Origin: Clostridium sp. UBA6758
GTDB taxonomy: Bacteria; Bacillota; Clostridia; Clostridiales; Clostridiaceae
Direction: 5' to 3'
NCBI GenBank assembly: GCA_002453475.1
Contig: DKGY01000018.1
Span: 25,738 to 33,552 of the forward strand
Length of the DNA stretch: 7,815 nucleotides
The position numbers were made by a program, and so were the translations under genes. Of the stretch, positions 1 to 6,703 are shown piece by piece. Position 1 is the stretch's first letter, and each line of letters opens with the position of its first letter. The notes under the pieces were generated by a model that made no database searches, was not told where the DNA came from, and saw only the letters and a list, made by a program, of their open reading frames with translations.

Positions 1-2545
1 CTACCAATTTATAATTATTATTTAACACCTTAAAATCTGGAGTAAAATCTTCCTTCATAGGAGCATTCACTACTATAACTTTACTTCCAACTTTCTTGAA
101 GTCATTACTTATTGTATTTTCTATGTTTCCTGTAGTTACAGCAAAACTTATTAGTGTAGGAGGAACCTTTAGTTCTTTAAATGTTCCTGACATACTGTCC
201 TTGCCACCTATGGCTGCTATTTCTAAATTATGCTGTGCATAAATACCTCCTAGTAATGCTGAAAATGGTTTTCCCCACTTTTTAGGGTCATCTCCTAACT
301 TTTCAAAATACTCTTGAAAAGAAAGGTAAATTCCATTTAAATCTCCACCTAAAGCTACTAGTTTAGTAACACTCTCAACCACTGCATATAATGCTCCATG
401 GAAAGGACTCCATTTCGAAATTTTAGGATTAAACCCATGAGCCATTAAAGCTGTGGTAGTGGTCTCTCCATTTTCTACTGGTATCTTAAATACCATACCA
501 TCCACTTGAGTTTTTTGAGTTTCGCCTCCATATGGCATTAATACCGTATTTCCTCCTATAGTGGAGTCAAATATATTCATAAGCCCCTTTTGTGACACCA
601 CATTTAAGTCTTTAGCCACTTCTTCAAAAGCTTCCTTTAATGATAACTTAGTTTTTTTCATATTAAAGTAGTTGTTTTCTTCAATCGGTGCAGTAACATG
701 AACTTTACCATAAGTACTAGCTCCATTTGTATCTAAGAAATCTCTCTTTAGATTAACTATCTCTGTACCTTTCCATGTAATAATCATGGATTTTTCTTCA
801 GTAACTATTGCCACTACTGTAGCTTCTAAATTTTCTTCCTCACAAAGAGTTATAAATTTCTTTACATCTTTTTCTGCAACCACTACTGCCATTCTTTCTT
901 GTGATTCCGATATAGCTAATTCAGTTCCATCTAGGCCATCATATTTCTTCTTAACTTTATCCAAGTTAATTTTAATACCTTCAGCAAGTTCTCCTATAGC
1001 AACAGAGACTCCACCGGCACCAAAGTCATTACATCTCTTTATCAATGTTGTAACTTCATTTTTTCTAAATAATCTCTGGATTTTTCTCTCTGTAGGTGCA
1101 TTTCCCTTTTGAACTTCCGAACTACAATTATCAATAGATTTTTCATCATGCTCCTTGGATGATCCTGAAGCTCCACCAATTCCATCTCTTCCTGTTCTTC
1201 CCCCAAGTAATATTACTACATCTCCTGTAGTTGGTACTTCCCTAATAACATTTTTGGCAGGTACTGCTCCAAGAACTGCTCCCACTTCCATTCTCTTAGC
1301 TACATACCCTTCATCATAAATTTCTCTTACATATCCTGTAGCAAGTCCAATCTGATTACCATAGCTACTATATCCCTTTGCTGCTTCCTTAGTAATCTTT
1401 CTTTGAGGAAGCTTTCCTACTAAAGTTTCTTCTATATCTTTTCTTGGGTCTCCAGAGCCAGTAATTCTCATAGCTCCAAATACATAACTTCTACCTGATA
1501 GAGGATCTCTTATAGCTCCTCCAAGACAAGTTGAAGCGCCTCCAAAAGGTTCAATTTCTGTTGGATGGTTATGGGTTTCATTTTTAAACATTAAAAGATA
1601 CTTTTCTAACTTTCCATTAACATCCACATCAATAACTATACTACATGCATTTATCTCTTCAGATTGATCTAATTTTTCAAGCTTTCCATCTTCTCTTAAC
1701 TTTTTCATAGCTATAACTGCCATGTCCATCAAAGTCATAGGCTTTTCTCTATCTTTATATACCTTTTTTCTATAGTCTTCATATATCTCAAACCCTTTTT
1801 TAATAGGCTCTATATACTTTCCTTCTTCAAATTCTACATCTGTTAATATTCTTTGGAATGTAGTATGTCTACAGTGATCTGACCAATAAGTATCTAATAC
1901 TTTTATTTCTGTAATTGTAGGATTTCTATCTTCTTTTTTAAAGTACTCTCTTATTAAAACTATATCTCCAATATTGAGAGATAATCCTCTTTCCTTTAAA
2001 AAATTCTCCAATTCACTTTCTTTCATATTTATAAATCCATCTATTCTCTCTACATCTGATGGCAAGTTTTGAGCTTCCATTATAATTTCTTTTTTCTTTA
2101 GTGAACTCTCTCTAGAATCTACAGAATTTATGTAATAATTCTTTATTTTTTTAAGTTCTTCTTCGGTAACCTCTCCATATAGAGCTATTACTTTTGCAGT
2201 CTTAACTTGTGGAGCCTCTTTTTGTGTAATTAATTGAATACATTGAGCTGCTGAATCAGCCCTTTGATCATACTGACCTTCATGGTATTCAACTACAAAA
2301 TATTTACTTCCTTCTAAATCTATCTCTTCCTCATATATATTATCGGTATTCTTTTCACTTAATACCGTGTATTTTATTGCTTCAAACTCTTCATTTGTGA
2401 TCCCACAAATGTCATACTTATTTATTAGTCTTATATCATTTATGCTTTTAATTGATAATAAGTTTTTAACTTCTTTCAATAACTCATGCGCATCCTTATT
2501 AAATTCTGATTTTTTTTCAACATAAATGGTGAATATTTTATTCAT
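1..2545 (-). CDS. purL: Phosphoribosylformylglycinamidine synthase, single-chain clostridial type (3' end outside window)
   Basis: This enzyme makes FGAM from FGAR, glutamine and ATP, the fourth step of cytoplasmic de novo purine synthesis. Translation from the ATG at 2545 is open to the window edge and gives 848 residues with no frameshift. The N-terminal ~150 residues resemble the PurS-like domain. The linker carries the hallmark DTYWSDHCRHTTF at 218-230. The first synthetase half has NETHNHPTE around 322-330, LGGRTGRDGIGG at 447-458 and DFGAGGV at 507-513. The second half has IGGKDSMSGT around 779-788. Single-chain enzymes of this clade are usually about 1,240-1,300 residues, so the rest of the second half and the C-terminal glutaminase domain are missing only because the window ends. 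An AAAGGGGGAT ribosome binding site lies about 8 bases before the ATG. It is separated from the upstream kinase gene by a terminator, so it probably has its own promoter, possibly PurR-controlled. Identity is very secure; the start is well supported. Confidence 0.97.
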   Translation of the reverse strand, partial: MNKIFTIYVEKKSEFNKDAHELLKEVKNLLSIKSINDIRLINKYDICGITNEEFEAIKYTVLSEKNTDNIYEEEIDLEGSKYFVVEYHEGQYDQRADSAAQCIQLITQKEAPQVKTAKVIALYGEVTEEELKKIKNYYINSVDSRESSLKKKEIIMEAQNLPSDVERIDGFINMKESELENFLKERGLSLNIGDIVLIREYFKKEDRNPTITEIKVLDTYWSDHCRHTTFQRILTDVEFEEGKYIEPIKKGFEIYEDYRKKVYKDREKPMTLMDMAVIAMKKLREDGKLEKLDQSEEINACSIVIDVDVNGKLEKYLLMFKNETHNHPTEIEPFGGASTCLGGAIRDPLSGRSYVFGAMRITGSGDPRKDIEETLVGKLPQRKITKEAAKGYSSYGNQIGLATGYVREIYDEGYVAKRMEVGAVLGAVPAKNVIREVPTTGDVVILLGGRTGRDGIGGASGSSKEHDEKSIDNCSSEVQKGNAPTERKIQRLFRKNEVTTLIKRCNDFGAGGVSVAIGELAEGIKINLDKVKKKYDGLDGTELAISESQERMAVVVAEKDVKKFITLCEEENLEATVVAIVTEEKSMIITWKGTEIVNLKRDFLDTNGASTYGKVHVTAPIEENNYFNMKKTKLSLKEAFEEVAKDLNVVSQKGLMNIFDSTIGGNTVLMPYGGETQKTQVDGMVFKIPVENGETTTTALMAHGFNPKISKWSPFHGALYAVVESVTKLVALGGDLNGIYLSFQEYFEKLGDDPKKWGKPFSALLGGIYAQHNLEIAAIGGKDSMSGTFKELKVPPTLISFAVTTGNIENTISNDFKKVGSKVIVVNAPMKEDFTPDFKVLNNNYKLV

Positions 2546-2565
2546 TTAACGTATCCCCCTTTAAT

Positions 2566-2609
2566 ATATACGAACATTGTATAAAATTAAATGTTTATTA
2601 TTCGTCTTT
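2566..2609 (-). promoter_or_regulatory. Candidate PurR operator (PurBox-like inverted pair) before purL
   Basis: Two sites with CGAA cores face each other 21-64 bases before the purL start. ATATACGAACATT (2566-2578, plus strand) differs from the Bacillus PurBox consensus AWWWCCGAACWWT at one position. AAAGACGAATAAT (2609-2597, minus strand) differs at three. The gap is 18 bases, close to the 16-17 bases typical of Bacillus PurBox pairs. An additional 6-bp inverted repeat, AACATT/AATGTT, lies at 2573-2578 and 2590-2595. In Bacillus, PurR bound to such pairs represses purine genes and is released by PRPP. Whether this organism has a PurR is not visible here. No strong promoter hexamers stand out; TTGTAT (2627-2622) and AATAAT (2602-2597), 19 bases apart, is a weak option that would overlap the second box. 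Confidence 0.5.
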
Positions 2610-2671
2610 ATTTATATAATAATACAAAAAAGAAAAAAAATAAACCTTTATTTCAAAACTTCATATTTTTT

Positions 2672-2692
2672 TTATATGTGCTACACATATAA
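2672..2692. repeat. Perfect 9+9 bp palindrome in the purL upstream region
   Basis: Arms TTATATGTG and CACATATAA are perfectly complementary and are separated by three bases. It lies 127-147 bases before the purL start and after the kinase terminator. On the minus strand it is followed by A residues, not T residues, so it does not look like a terminator for the genes here. It could be an operator for a dimeric regulator or a hairpin in a long purL leader. A weak TTGGAT/TATAAA hexamer pair (15-base spacing) overlaps it on the minus strand. The regulator is not identifiable. Confidence 0.6.
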
Positions 2693-2739
2693 TCCAATTT
2701 TAGATTTTTTCGAAACGTTTTATGAATATATTGTGAATT

Positions 2740-2793
2740 TTTTTAAAAAATAAAAATACTTACGGAAAATTTCTTATATCCATAAGTACTTTT
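2740..2793 (-). terminator. Intrinsic terminator after the ROK kinase gene
   Basis: Read on the minus strand, AAAGTACTTATGGA (2793-2780 and adjoining base) pairs with TCCGTAAGTATTT (2766-2754), using two G-U pairs, around a loop of about 12 bases. It is followed by a T-rich run (TTTATTTTTT). The hairpin begins 17 bases after the TAA stop of the kinase gene, as expected for a rho-independent terminator. It separates the kinase transcript from purL. Confidence 0.82.
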
Positions 2794-2809
2794 ATTAAAT
2801 ATATAGTTG

Positions 2810-3757
2810 TTATCTATACCTACACAAAGTAGCTGCTCCTATAATACCACCATCATTTCCAATTCGAGACAATATAATTTGCCCTATATCCATACCTTTA
2901 TAATAAGCTATTTGGGATACCTTGTCCCTTATTATAGAAATAAGATATTCTCCTGTAGCCGATAATCCACCTCCTATGACAAAAACTTCAGGGTCTATTA
3001 CAGTAATAATATTCATAATTCCTATAGCTAAATAATTAGTCATTCTATCAATTACTTTACAAGCTACTTTATCTCCAGCCTTAGCCTGATCAAATATAAC
3101 TTTTCCATCAATACTATTTAAATTACCTTTAACTTTAGTCATAATAGCTGAATCATTTCCTTCTTCTATCAATTTTCTTGCATACTTTATTATGGCTGTA
3201 GATGAAGAAAAAGTTTCTAAGCATCCATTTCTTCCGCAATTGCAATTATAATAATTTTCTCCCACTATCATATGTCCAATTTCAGATCCTATTCCATGAA
3301 ATCCATCATATACCTGTCCGTTGATTATTATGCCTCCACCAATACCTGTTCCTAAGGTTAGTAAAACTCCTGTTTGACAACCTCTCATTGCTCCAACTAC
3401 CAATTCTGCTACTCCAGCTACAGTAGCATCATTGCCTACAGTAACTGCAATATTCAACTTTTCCTCAATAGCACTCTTAATATCCACATTATTCCATCTA
3501 AGATTTACGCAATCAATTATGATTTCACTCTTAGGATCCACTATTCCAGGTATGCCTATTCCTATACCTTGTATATGATCTTTAGGTATATTATTAACAT
3601 TTATAGTTTTAGAAATTAAAGCCATTATATCCTCAATAATGTCATTGAATTCTCTTTCGCTTTTAGTAGGAATTGAATCTTTGTATATTAACTTATTTTC
3701 ACTATCTACAATACCAATACCAATATTAGTACCTCCTAAATCTATTCCTATATACAT
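2810..3757 (-). CDS. ROK-family sugar kinase, probable glucokinase
   Basis: Predicted cytoplasmic ATP-dependent hexose kinase, most likely making glucose 6-phosphate. The 315 residues match the usual length of ROK glucokinases. The N-terminal phosphate-binding motif DLGGT is at 6-10. GND at 108-110 supplies the expected catalytic base Asp110. LGTGIGGG at 135-142 is the second nucleotide-binding loop. The sugar/zinc motif EIGH is at 159-162, and the zinc-binding CxCGxxGCxE motif covers 172-181 (Cys172, Cys174, Cys179, Glu181). IGGGLS at 261-266 belongs to the C-terminal lobe. All key residues are intact. The ATG is preceded by GGAGGAG at a 6-base spacing, giving a confident start. It lies 96 bp after the DUF218 gene, so it may be co-transcribed with it or have its own weak promoter (3793-3821). 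ROK kinases acting on N-acetylmannosamine, allose or fructose share these motifs, so glucose is the likely but unproven substrate. The short upstream gap contains no sugar-specific transporter that would indicate another substrate. Confidence 0.92.
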   Translation of the reverse strand: MYIGIDLGGTNIGIGIVDSENKLIYKDSIPTKSEREFNDIIEDIMALISKTINVNNIPKDHIQGIGIGIPGIVDPKSEIIIDCVNLRWNNVDIKSAIEEKLNIAVTVGNDATVAGVAELVVGAMRGCQTGVLLTLGTGIGGGIIINGQVYDGFHGIGSEIGHMIVGENYYNCNCGRNGCLETFSSSTAIIKYARKLIEEGNDSAIMTKVKGNLNSIDGKVIFDQAKAGDKVACKVIDRMTNYLAIGIMNIITVIDPEVFVIGGGLSATGEYLISIIRDKVSQIAYYKGMDIGQIILSRIGNDGGIIGAATLCRYR

Positions 3758-3792
3758 CTAAATCTCCTCCTATCGATCCTAGGCTATATATT

Positions 3793-3821
3793 ATTAAATC
3801 TATGATGTTAATGTTTAGCAA
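3793..3821 (-). promoter_or_regulatory. Weak candidate promoter for the ROK kinase gene
   Basis: On the minus strand TTGCTA (3821-3816) and TTTAAT (3798-3793) are separated by 17 bases and lie 36-64 bases before the kinase ATG. Each hexamer matches the vegetative consensus only in part (4 of 6). In AT-rich DNA such matches are common, so this is only a suggestion that the kinase can be transcribed apart from the upstream cluster. Confidence 0.25.
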
Positions 3822-3825
3822 TAAC

Positions 3826-3855
3826 AAGATCAACAACCAGTTATAGTTTGATCTT
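3826..3855. repeat. Inverted repeat overlapping the DUF218 stop codon
   Basis: AAGATCAA (3826-3833) and TTGATCTT (3848-3855) are perfect 8-bp arms around a 14-base loop. The minus-strand arm overlaps the TAA stop of the DUF218 gene. It has no T run after it on the minus strand, so it is unlikely to stop transcription of the cluster. It could be an mRNA-stabilising or processing hairpin between the DUF218 and kinase genes, or chance. Confidence 0.45.
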
Positions 3856-4627
3856 ATTTTATATAATGATAAATTAGCTCCTTTACATAAGCAAAGCTTT
3901 CTCTTACATAAAAATTTAATGCTGTAGCTATTTCATTTTTGGCACTATAACAATATATATTTAATCCAGTATTAGTACCTATGCATTTAGCTCTAAACAT
4001 GTGAAATCTATTGGTTATTAATGTAACACTTATATCTTCTTTCGATTCACTATTATGTTCATTATTTTTATTTTCCATTATTTCTTTTGAAAACTTAAAA
4101 TTCTCATAAGTATTAGTAGACTCCTCTTCCATTATTATATTATTCTCATCTACTCCATTACTTACTAAGTATCTCTTCATAGCCAGAGCTTCAGTAATAT
4201 CCTCACCTTTACCCATGCCACCACTAACTATAATTGGTATATTACTGTGAATTTCATTGAATTCTATAGCCTTATCTAATCTAAAGCGTAAAGATGTAGA
4301 TATCTTCTCCTTTTTTATTCCGGCACCTAATACTAAGACGTAGTCTGTAGCACGGTCATCCTCTATAGTTCCAGTGTATATAATTAAACCTTCTAAAATT
4401 AAGAAAATTATAAGTCCTATAGAAATAAATATAGCTAATACCCTTACTAAGGAATGTCCTATAAGATTGCTTTTTAACATCCTATAAATTATATAGCTTA
4501 ATATGGATAAGGCTAACCAAAATTCTGCAAAGGCCGCATGAAAGCTAACTATTGTTAAAATAAAGTAGTATATGATAGCAAACCATCCTATGTATGCAAA
4601 TATATGATATAATTTTAACTTTTCCAT
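3854..4627 (-). CDS. Membrane protein with DUF218 domain (YdcF/SanA/ElyC-like)
   Basis: The protein has 257 residues. Three hydrophobic segments at about 9-28, 32-49 and 60-84 are followed by a soluble DUF218 domain at about 95-245. Family motifs are present in order: VLVLGAG (97-103), RFRLDKA (114-120), SGGMGKGEDITEA (135-147), EEESTNTYEN (167-176) and LITNRFHMFRA (203-213). DUF218 proteins include Escherichia coli SanA and ElyC, linked to envelope permeability and peptidoglycan/lipid carrier metabolism; their chemistry is poorly defined, so no reaction is assigned. A lysine/asparagine/glutamate-rich insert at about 185-198 looks like a surface loop. The ATG is preceded by AGAGGAT at 6 bases, and this site lies inside the end of the VanZ gene, whose stop is only 4 bases away, so translation is probably coupled. 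The neighbouring VanZ gene supports an envelope role. Confidence 0.88.
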   Translation of the reverse strand: MEKLKLYHIFAYIGWFAIIYYFILTIVSFHAAFAEFWLALSILSYIIYRMLKSNLIGHSLVRVLAIFISIGLIIFLILEGLIIYTGTIEDDRATDYVLVLGAGIKKEKISTSLRFRLDKAIEFNEIHSNIPIIVSGGMGKGEDITEALAMKRYLVSNGVDENNIIMEEESTNTYENFKFSKEIMENKNNEHNSESKEDISVTLITNRFHMFRAKCIGTNTGLNIYCYSAKNEIATALNFYVRESFAYVKELIYHYIK

Positions 4628-4631
4628 GAAA

Positions 4632-5093
4632 TTATCCTCTTTTCACAATCTTTATATGAGTAGTTATATAATTTGCTAAAAAAAATGTAAGCGCACCACT
4701 AAAATCAATTAGTACATCTCTCACTTCTGAACTCCTACCCACAATAAAACCCTGCAAAAACTCATCACTTAAAGCTACTAATACACATGATAATAGAATA
4801 AAAGAATAATTTTTCTTGTTATTAAAAGCTCCATAAGTGATGGTAACTAAACTACTCAATATTAAATACTCTGTAAAATGAGCTCCCTTTCTAACTATTA
4901 CAGTCAATACTTCCTTCTTAGATTCATCTAAATTTAAGGTATTCAATAGAACATTTACTATCCTTGAGCTAGAACTTGAAGATTCCACCGCTGGCTGAGA
5001 TGACATATAAAATATAAAACTAATCCACAAAATAGTTATAAGCAATAATATATTTTTTTTCTTAATATCTACCACCCCTTTCAATAGTTTCAA
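4632..5093 (-). CDS. VanZ-family membrane protein
   Basis: The small integral membrane protein is 153 residues long from the TTG at 5093. Hydrophobic segments lie at about 14-30, 74-90, 97-112 and 124-143. VanZ-family signatures are clear: a SSQP turn followed by a serine-rich stretch after the first helix (31-43), RKGAHFTEY at 68-76, and DEFLQGFIVGR at 110-120 followed by spaced acidic residues Asp126 and Asp130 and Gly133. VanZ of enterococci contributes to teicoplanin resistance by an unknown mechanism; most relatives are uncharacterised, so no resistance is claimed. It starts 3 bp after the M20-like gene and ends 4 bp before the DUF218 gene, indicating one transcript. The start is uncertain: the TTG lacks a ribosome binding site, while a good site (AAAGGGG, 5081-5075) lies inside this reading frame and points to an ATT codon at 5066 (144 residues). 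Coupled re-initiation from the upstream stop could explain use of TTG. Confidence 0.88.
   Translation of the reverse strand: MKLLKGVVDIKKKNILLLITILWISFIFYMSSQPAVESSSSSSRIVNVLLNTLNLDESKKEVLTVIVRKGAHFTEYLILSSLVTITYGAFNNKKNYSFILLSCVLVALSDEFLQGFIVGRSSEVRDVLIDFSGALTFFLANYITTHIKIVKRG
5075..5081 (-). promoter_or_regulatory. Ribosome binding site inside the annotated VanZ frame
   Basis: The minus strand reads AAAGGGG followed after 8 bases by the in-frame codon ATT (5066-5064). No ATG, GTG or TTG lies at a usable distance: the in-frame GTG directly overlaps the site, and both TTG codons (5093, 5084) are upstream of it. This site therefore bears on the VanZ start choice and suggests a rare ATT start or a chance purine run. 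Confidence 0.4.
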
Positions 5094-5096
5094 ACT

Positions 5097-6545
5097 TTAT
5101 TTTAATAGTTCATATATAGCCATGGCATAAATTTCTACTAAATCTATAAATTCATCTACAGTAATAAACTCATCAACCTCATAATTTAACCCTTTATTCC
5201 TAGGAAGTATAGGTCCAAAGGATACTACATTACTTATGACTCTTGCATAGGTCCCTTTTGGACTTACGTAAGGCTGTGATTCTTCATCACCAGTAACTTC
5301 TCTATAAGCCTTCATAAGTTTTTTTACTACAAAGCTATCCTTAGAAAAGGAAACTGATCTAAGATGATTTACATTATTTATCTTAAGAGAAGAATACTTA
5401 AAACCATCTTTAACCAATTCTAATACATCACTATATACATATGAGATAGGATAGTTGATATTAACCTTTATATCTACTCTATCACTATTTAGATTTATAG
5501 TACTAACATTAAGAGTAAATTTTCCAGAATCTTCATCTTGTAATTTACAGTTTATTTTTTCTCCATTATAAGATGTAGAAATTAATCTATTATATTCATG
5601 AACAAATTCCATTTTATCAATAAATTCCTCAAAATTCTCAAGGAACTTAATTCCATAGGATATGGCATTTACTCCTTTATCCGGGTTGTTACTATCAGCT
5701 TCCTTACCTATAAATTCAATATTCATAAGTTTATTTTGACTAAGAGTTTCATATTTTATGTTTTCACGTTTTGAAAATCTTTTTAGCTCAGTTTCAATTT
5801 TTTCTTTAAATATATCTTCACAACTAAGTATTATACTTGCCTTAGAGGGTACAAAATCTATACTGTGTCCTCCAACTATTTGCACTATATTAATAGGTGC
5901 ATCAGAACCACCAGAAAACTCCATATGGAGATCTAAATTCATAATGCCCTTTTCTCCATATATTACAGGAAATACACCATCTGGAGTAAATCCTATATCT
6001 GGAGCTACTTCATATTCCTTATAATAATTTATACTTTTCATTCCAGTTTCCTTATCCGCCCCAACAATCATTCTTACTTTTTTTTCCTCTGGAATTAGAG
6101 CTTCATCCTGCAAGAATTTCATAGCATATAAACAAGCTATTAAAGGTGCCTTTGCCTTTACAATACCTCGTCCATATATCTTACCATCATAAACTTCTCC
6201 TAAAAATGGCGATTTTGTCCACCCTTCACCCTCTTCCGTCACATCCACATGACATAAAACACCGATTGTATAATCACCGTATCCAGCATCTACTTGGCCA
6301 CAGTATCCACAAAAGTTTTGACTTTTGAATCCCATATCTTTAGCTTTATCTAACACATACTTTAGACTCTTATGAACTTCTTCTCCAAAAGGCATATTGG
6401 GTCTTTTATTTGAAGCTACACTTCTTATTTTTACTAACTCTATTAAATCCATTATTATATGATCTTTATTTGCATCTATATGTTCCTTAAACATAAATAA
6501 CTTTAGAAGTTTGTACCAATAAGTACTATACTTACTAAAGTTCAC
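5097..6545 (-). CDS. M20/PepV-like (Sapep family) protein, probable catalytically inactive paralogue
   Basis: The 482 residues match the full length of PepV/Sapep di-zinc or manganese dipeptidases, and the order of family motifs is preserved: HVDVTEEGEGW (99-109), GKIYGRG (121-127), GADKETG (162-168), GFTPDGVFPVIYGEKG (185-200), NPDKGVNA (287-294) and GTYAR (431-435). First-metal residues His99, Asp101, Glu166 and Asp189 remain. However, the bridging Asp of GRGxxDxKG is Lys130, the general-base Glu of DEETG is Lys165, the lid His of the usual SAHG motif is Asp284, and the C-terminal metal His aligns with Tyr455 (there is no His after residue 394). Normal dipeptidase activity is therefore unlikely; a binding, scaffold or regulatory role is an inference. 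The frame is intact, which argues against a pseudogene. It leads the tight cluster with the VanZ and DUF218 genes. The GTG start is the only canonical one near the excellent AAGGAGGTGA site, but overlaps it; the next ATG is codon 18. Confidence 0.88.
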   Translation of the reverse strand: MNFSKYSTYWYKLLKLFMFKEHIDANKDHIIMDLIELVKIRSVASNKRPNMPFGEEVHKSLKYVLDKAKDMGFKSQNFCGYCGQVDAGYGDYTIGVLCHVDVTEEGEGWTKSPFLGEVYDGKIYGRGIVKAKAPLIACLYAMKFLQDEALIPEEKKVRMIVGADKETGMKSINYYKEYEVAPDIGFTPDGVFPVIYGEKGIMNLDLHMEFSGGSDAPINIVQIVGGHSIDFVPSKASIILSCEDIFKEKIETELKRFSKRENIKYETLSQNKLMNIEFIGKEADSNNPDKGVNAISYGIKFLENFEEFIDKMEFVHEYNRLISTSYNGEKINCKLQDEDSGKFTLNVSTINLNSDRVDIKVNINYPISYVYSDVLELVKDGFKYSSLKINNVNHLRSVSFSKDSFVVKKLMKAYREVTGDEESQPYVSPKGTYARVISNVVSFGPILPRNKGLNYEVDEFITVDEFIDLVEIYAMAIYELLK

Positions 6546-6551
6546 CTCCTT
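6542..6551 (-). promoter_or_regulatory. Perfect Shine-Dalgarno sequence fused to the GTG of the M20-like gene
   Basis: The minus strand reads AAGGAGGTGA, fully complementary to the bacterial 16S rRNA 3' end. The only nearby canonical in-frame start, GTG at 6545-6543, is part of this sequence. The codons 5-8 bases after GGAGG are TTT and AGT, neither a normal start. The frame is closed upstream by a TAA at 6569-6567, so no earlier start exists. The real initiation codon is therefore uncertain although the site is strong. Confidence 0.6.
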
Positions 6552-6573
6552 ATATTTGAAAGATTTTTACAAC

Positions 6574-6593
6574 TTACAATAAATCTATTGTAA
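6574..6593. repeat. Perfect 8+8 bp dyad in the leader of the M20-like cluster
   Basis: TTACAATA (6574-6581) and TATTGTAA (6586-6593) are perfect inverted arms around 4 bases. The element lies 29-48 bases before the GTG and next to a second dyad at 6598-6616. It is downstream of the candidate promoter at 6704-6731, so it would be a leader hairpin or an operator blocking elongation. No known operator consensus is matched with confidence. Confidence 0.55.
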
Positions 6594-6597
6594 ACTT

Positions 6598-6616
6598 ATT
6601 CATCGCATCGATGAAT
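6598..6616. repeat. Second dyad (8+8 bp, 3-base centre) adjacent to the first
   Basis: ATTCATCG (6598-6605) and CGATGAAT (6609-6616) are perfect inverted arms around CAT. It contains GC-rich CGATG cores that are unusual in this AT-rich region, which makes a chance origin less likely than for pure AT palindromes. Its centre is about 23-24 bases from that of the neighbouring dyad, roughly two helical turns. It may be an operator or an mRNA hairpin before the M20-like gene. Confidence 0.55.
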
Positions 6617-6703
6617 TGTTTTAATAATTTCTAGTTATATACACCCTATTAAATTCATTCTTCATATTTATTTATAACATAAATATTCTCCAGATGAAAT
6701 ACT

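Noticed and set aside
786..1112. Plus-strand open frame of 108 codons
   Set aside because: It lies entirely opposite purL, whose minus-strand frame carries all family motifs; the plus-strand peptide has no recognisable domain.
2710..2722. TTCGAAACGTTTT as a catabolite-responsive (cre) site or a third PurBox
   Set aside because: The centre resembles LacI-family sites, but the outer cre positions and several PurBox positions do not match.
2546..2809. Purine riboswitch in the purL leader
   Set aside because: The conserved three-way-junction core sequences of guanine/adenine riboswitches are not present on the minus strand.
3374..3619. Plus-strand open frame opposite the ROK kinase
   Set aside because: A shadow of a well-supported kinase gene with low-complexity composition and no ribosome binding site.
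3826..3855. Inverted repeat as a terminator for the DUF218 gene
   Set aside because: In minus-strand RNA it is not followed by a U run, and it overlaps the stop codon itself.
5758..6328. Two plus-strand open frames (5758-6024, 6146-6328) opposite the M20-like gene
   Set aside because: Both are antisense to an intact family-length gene and resemble no domain.
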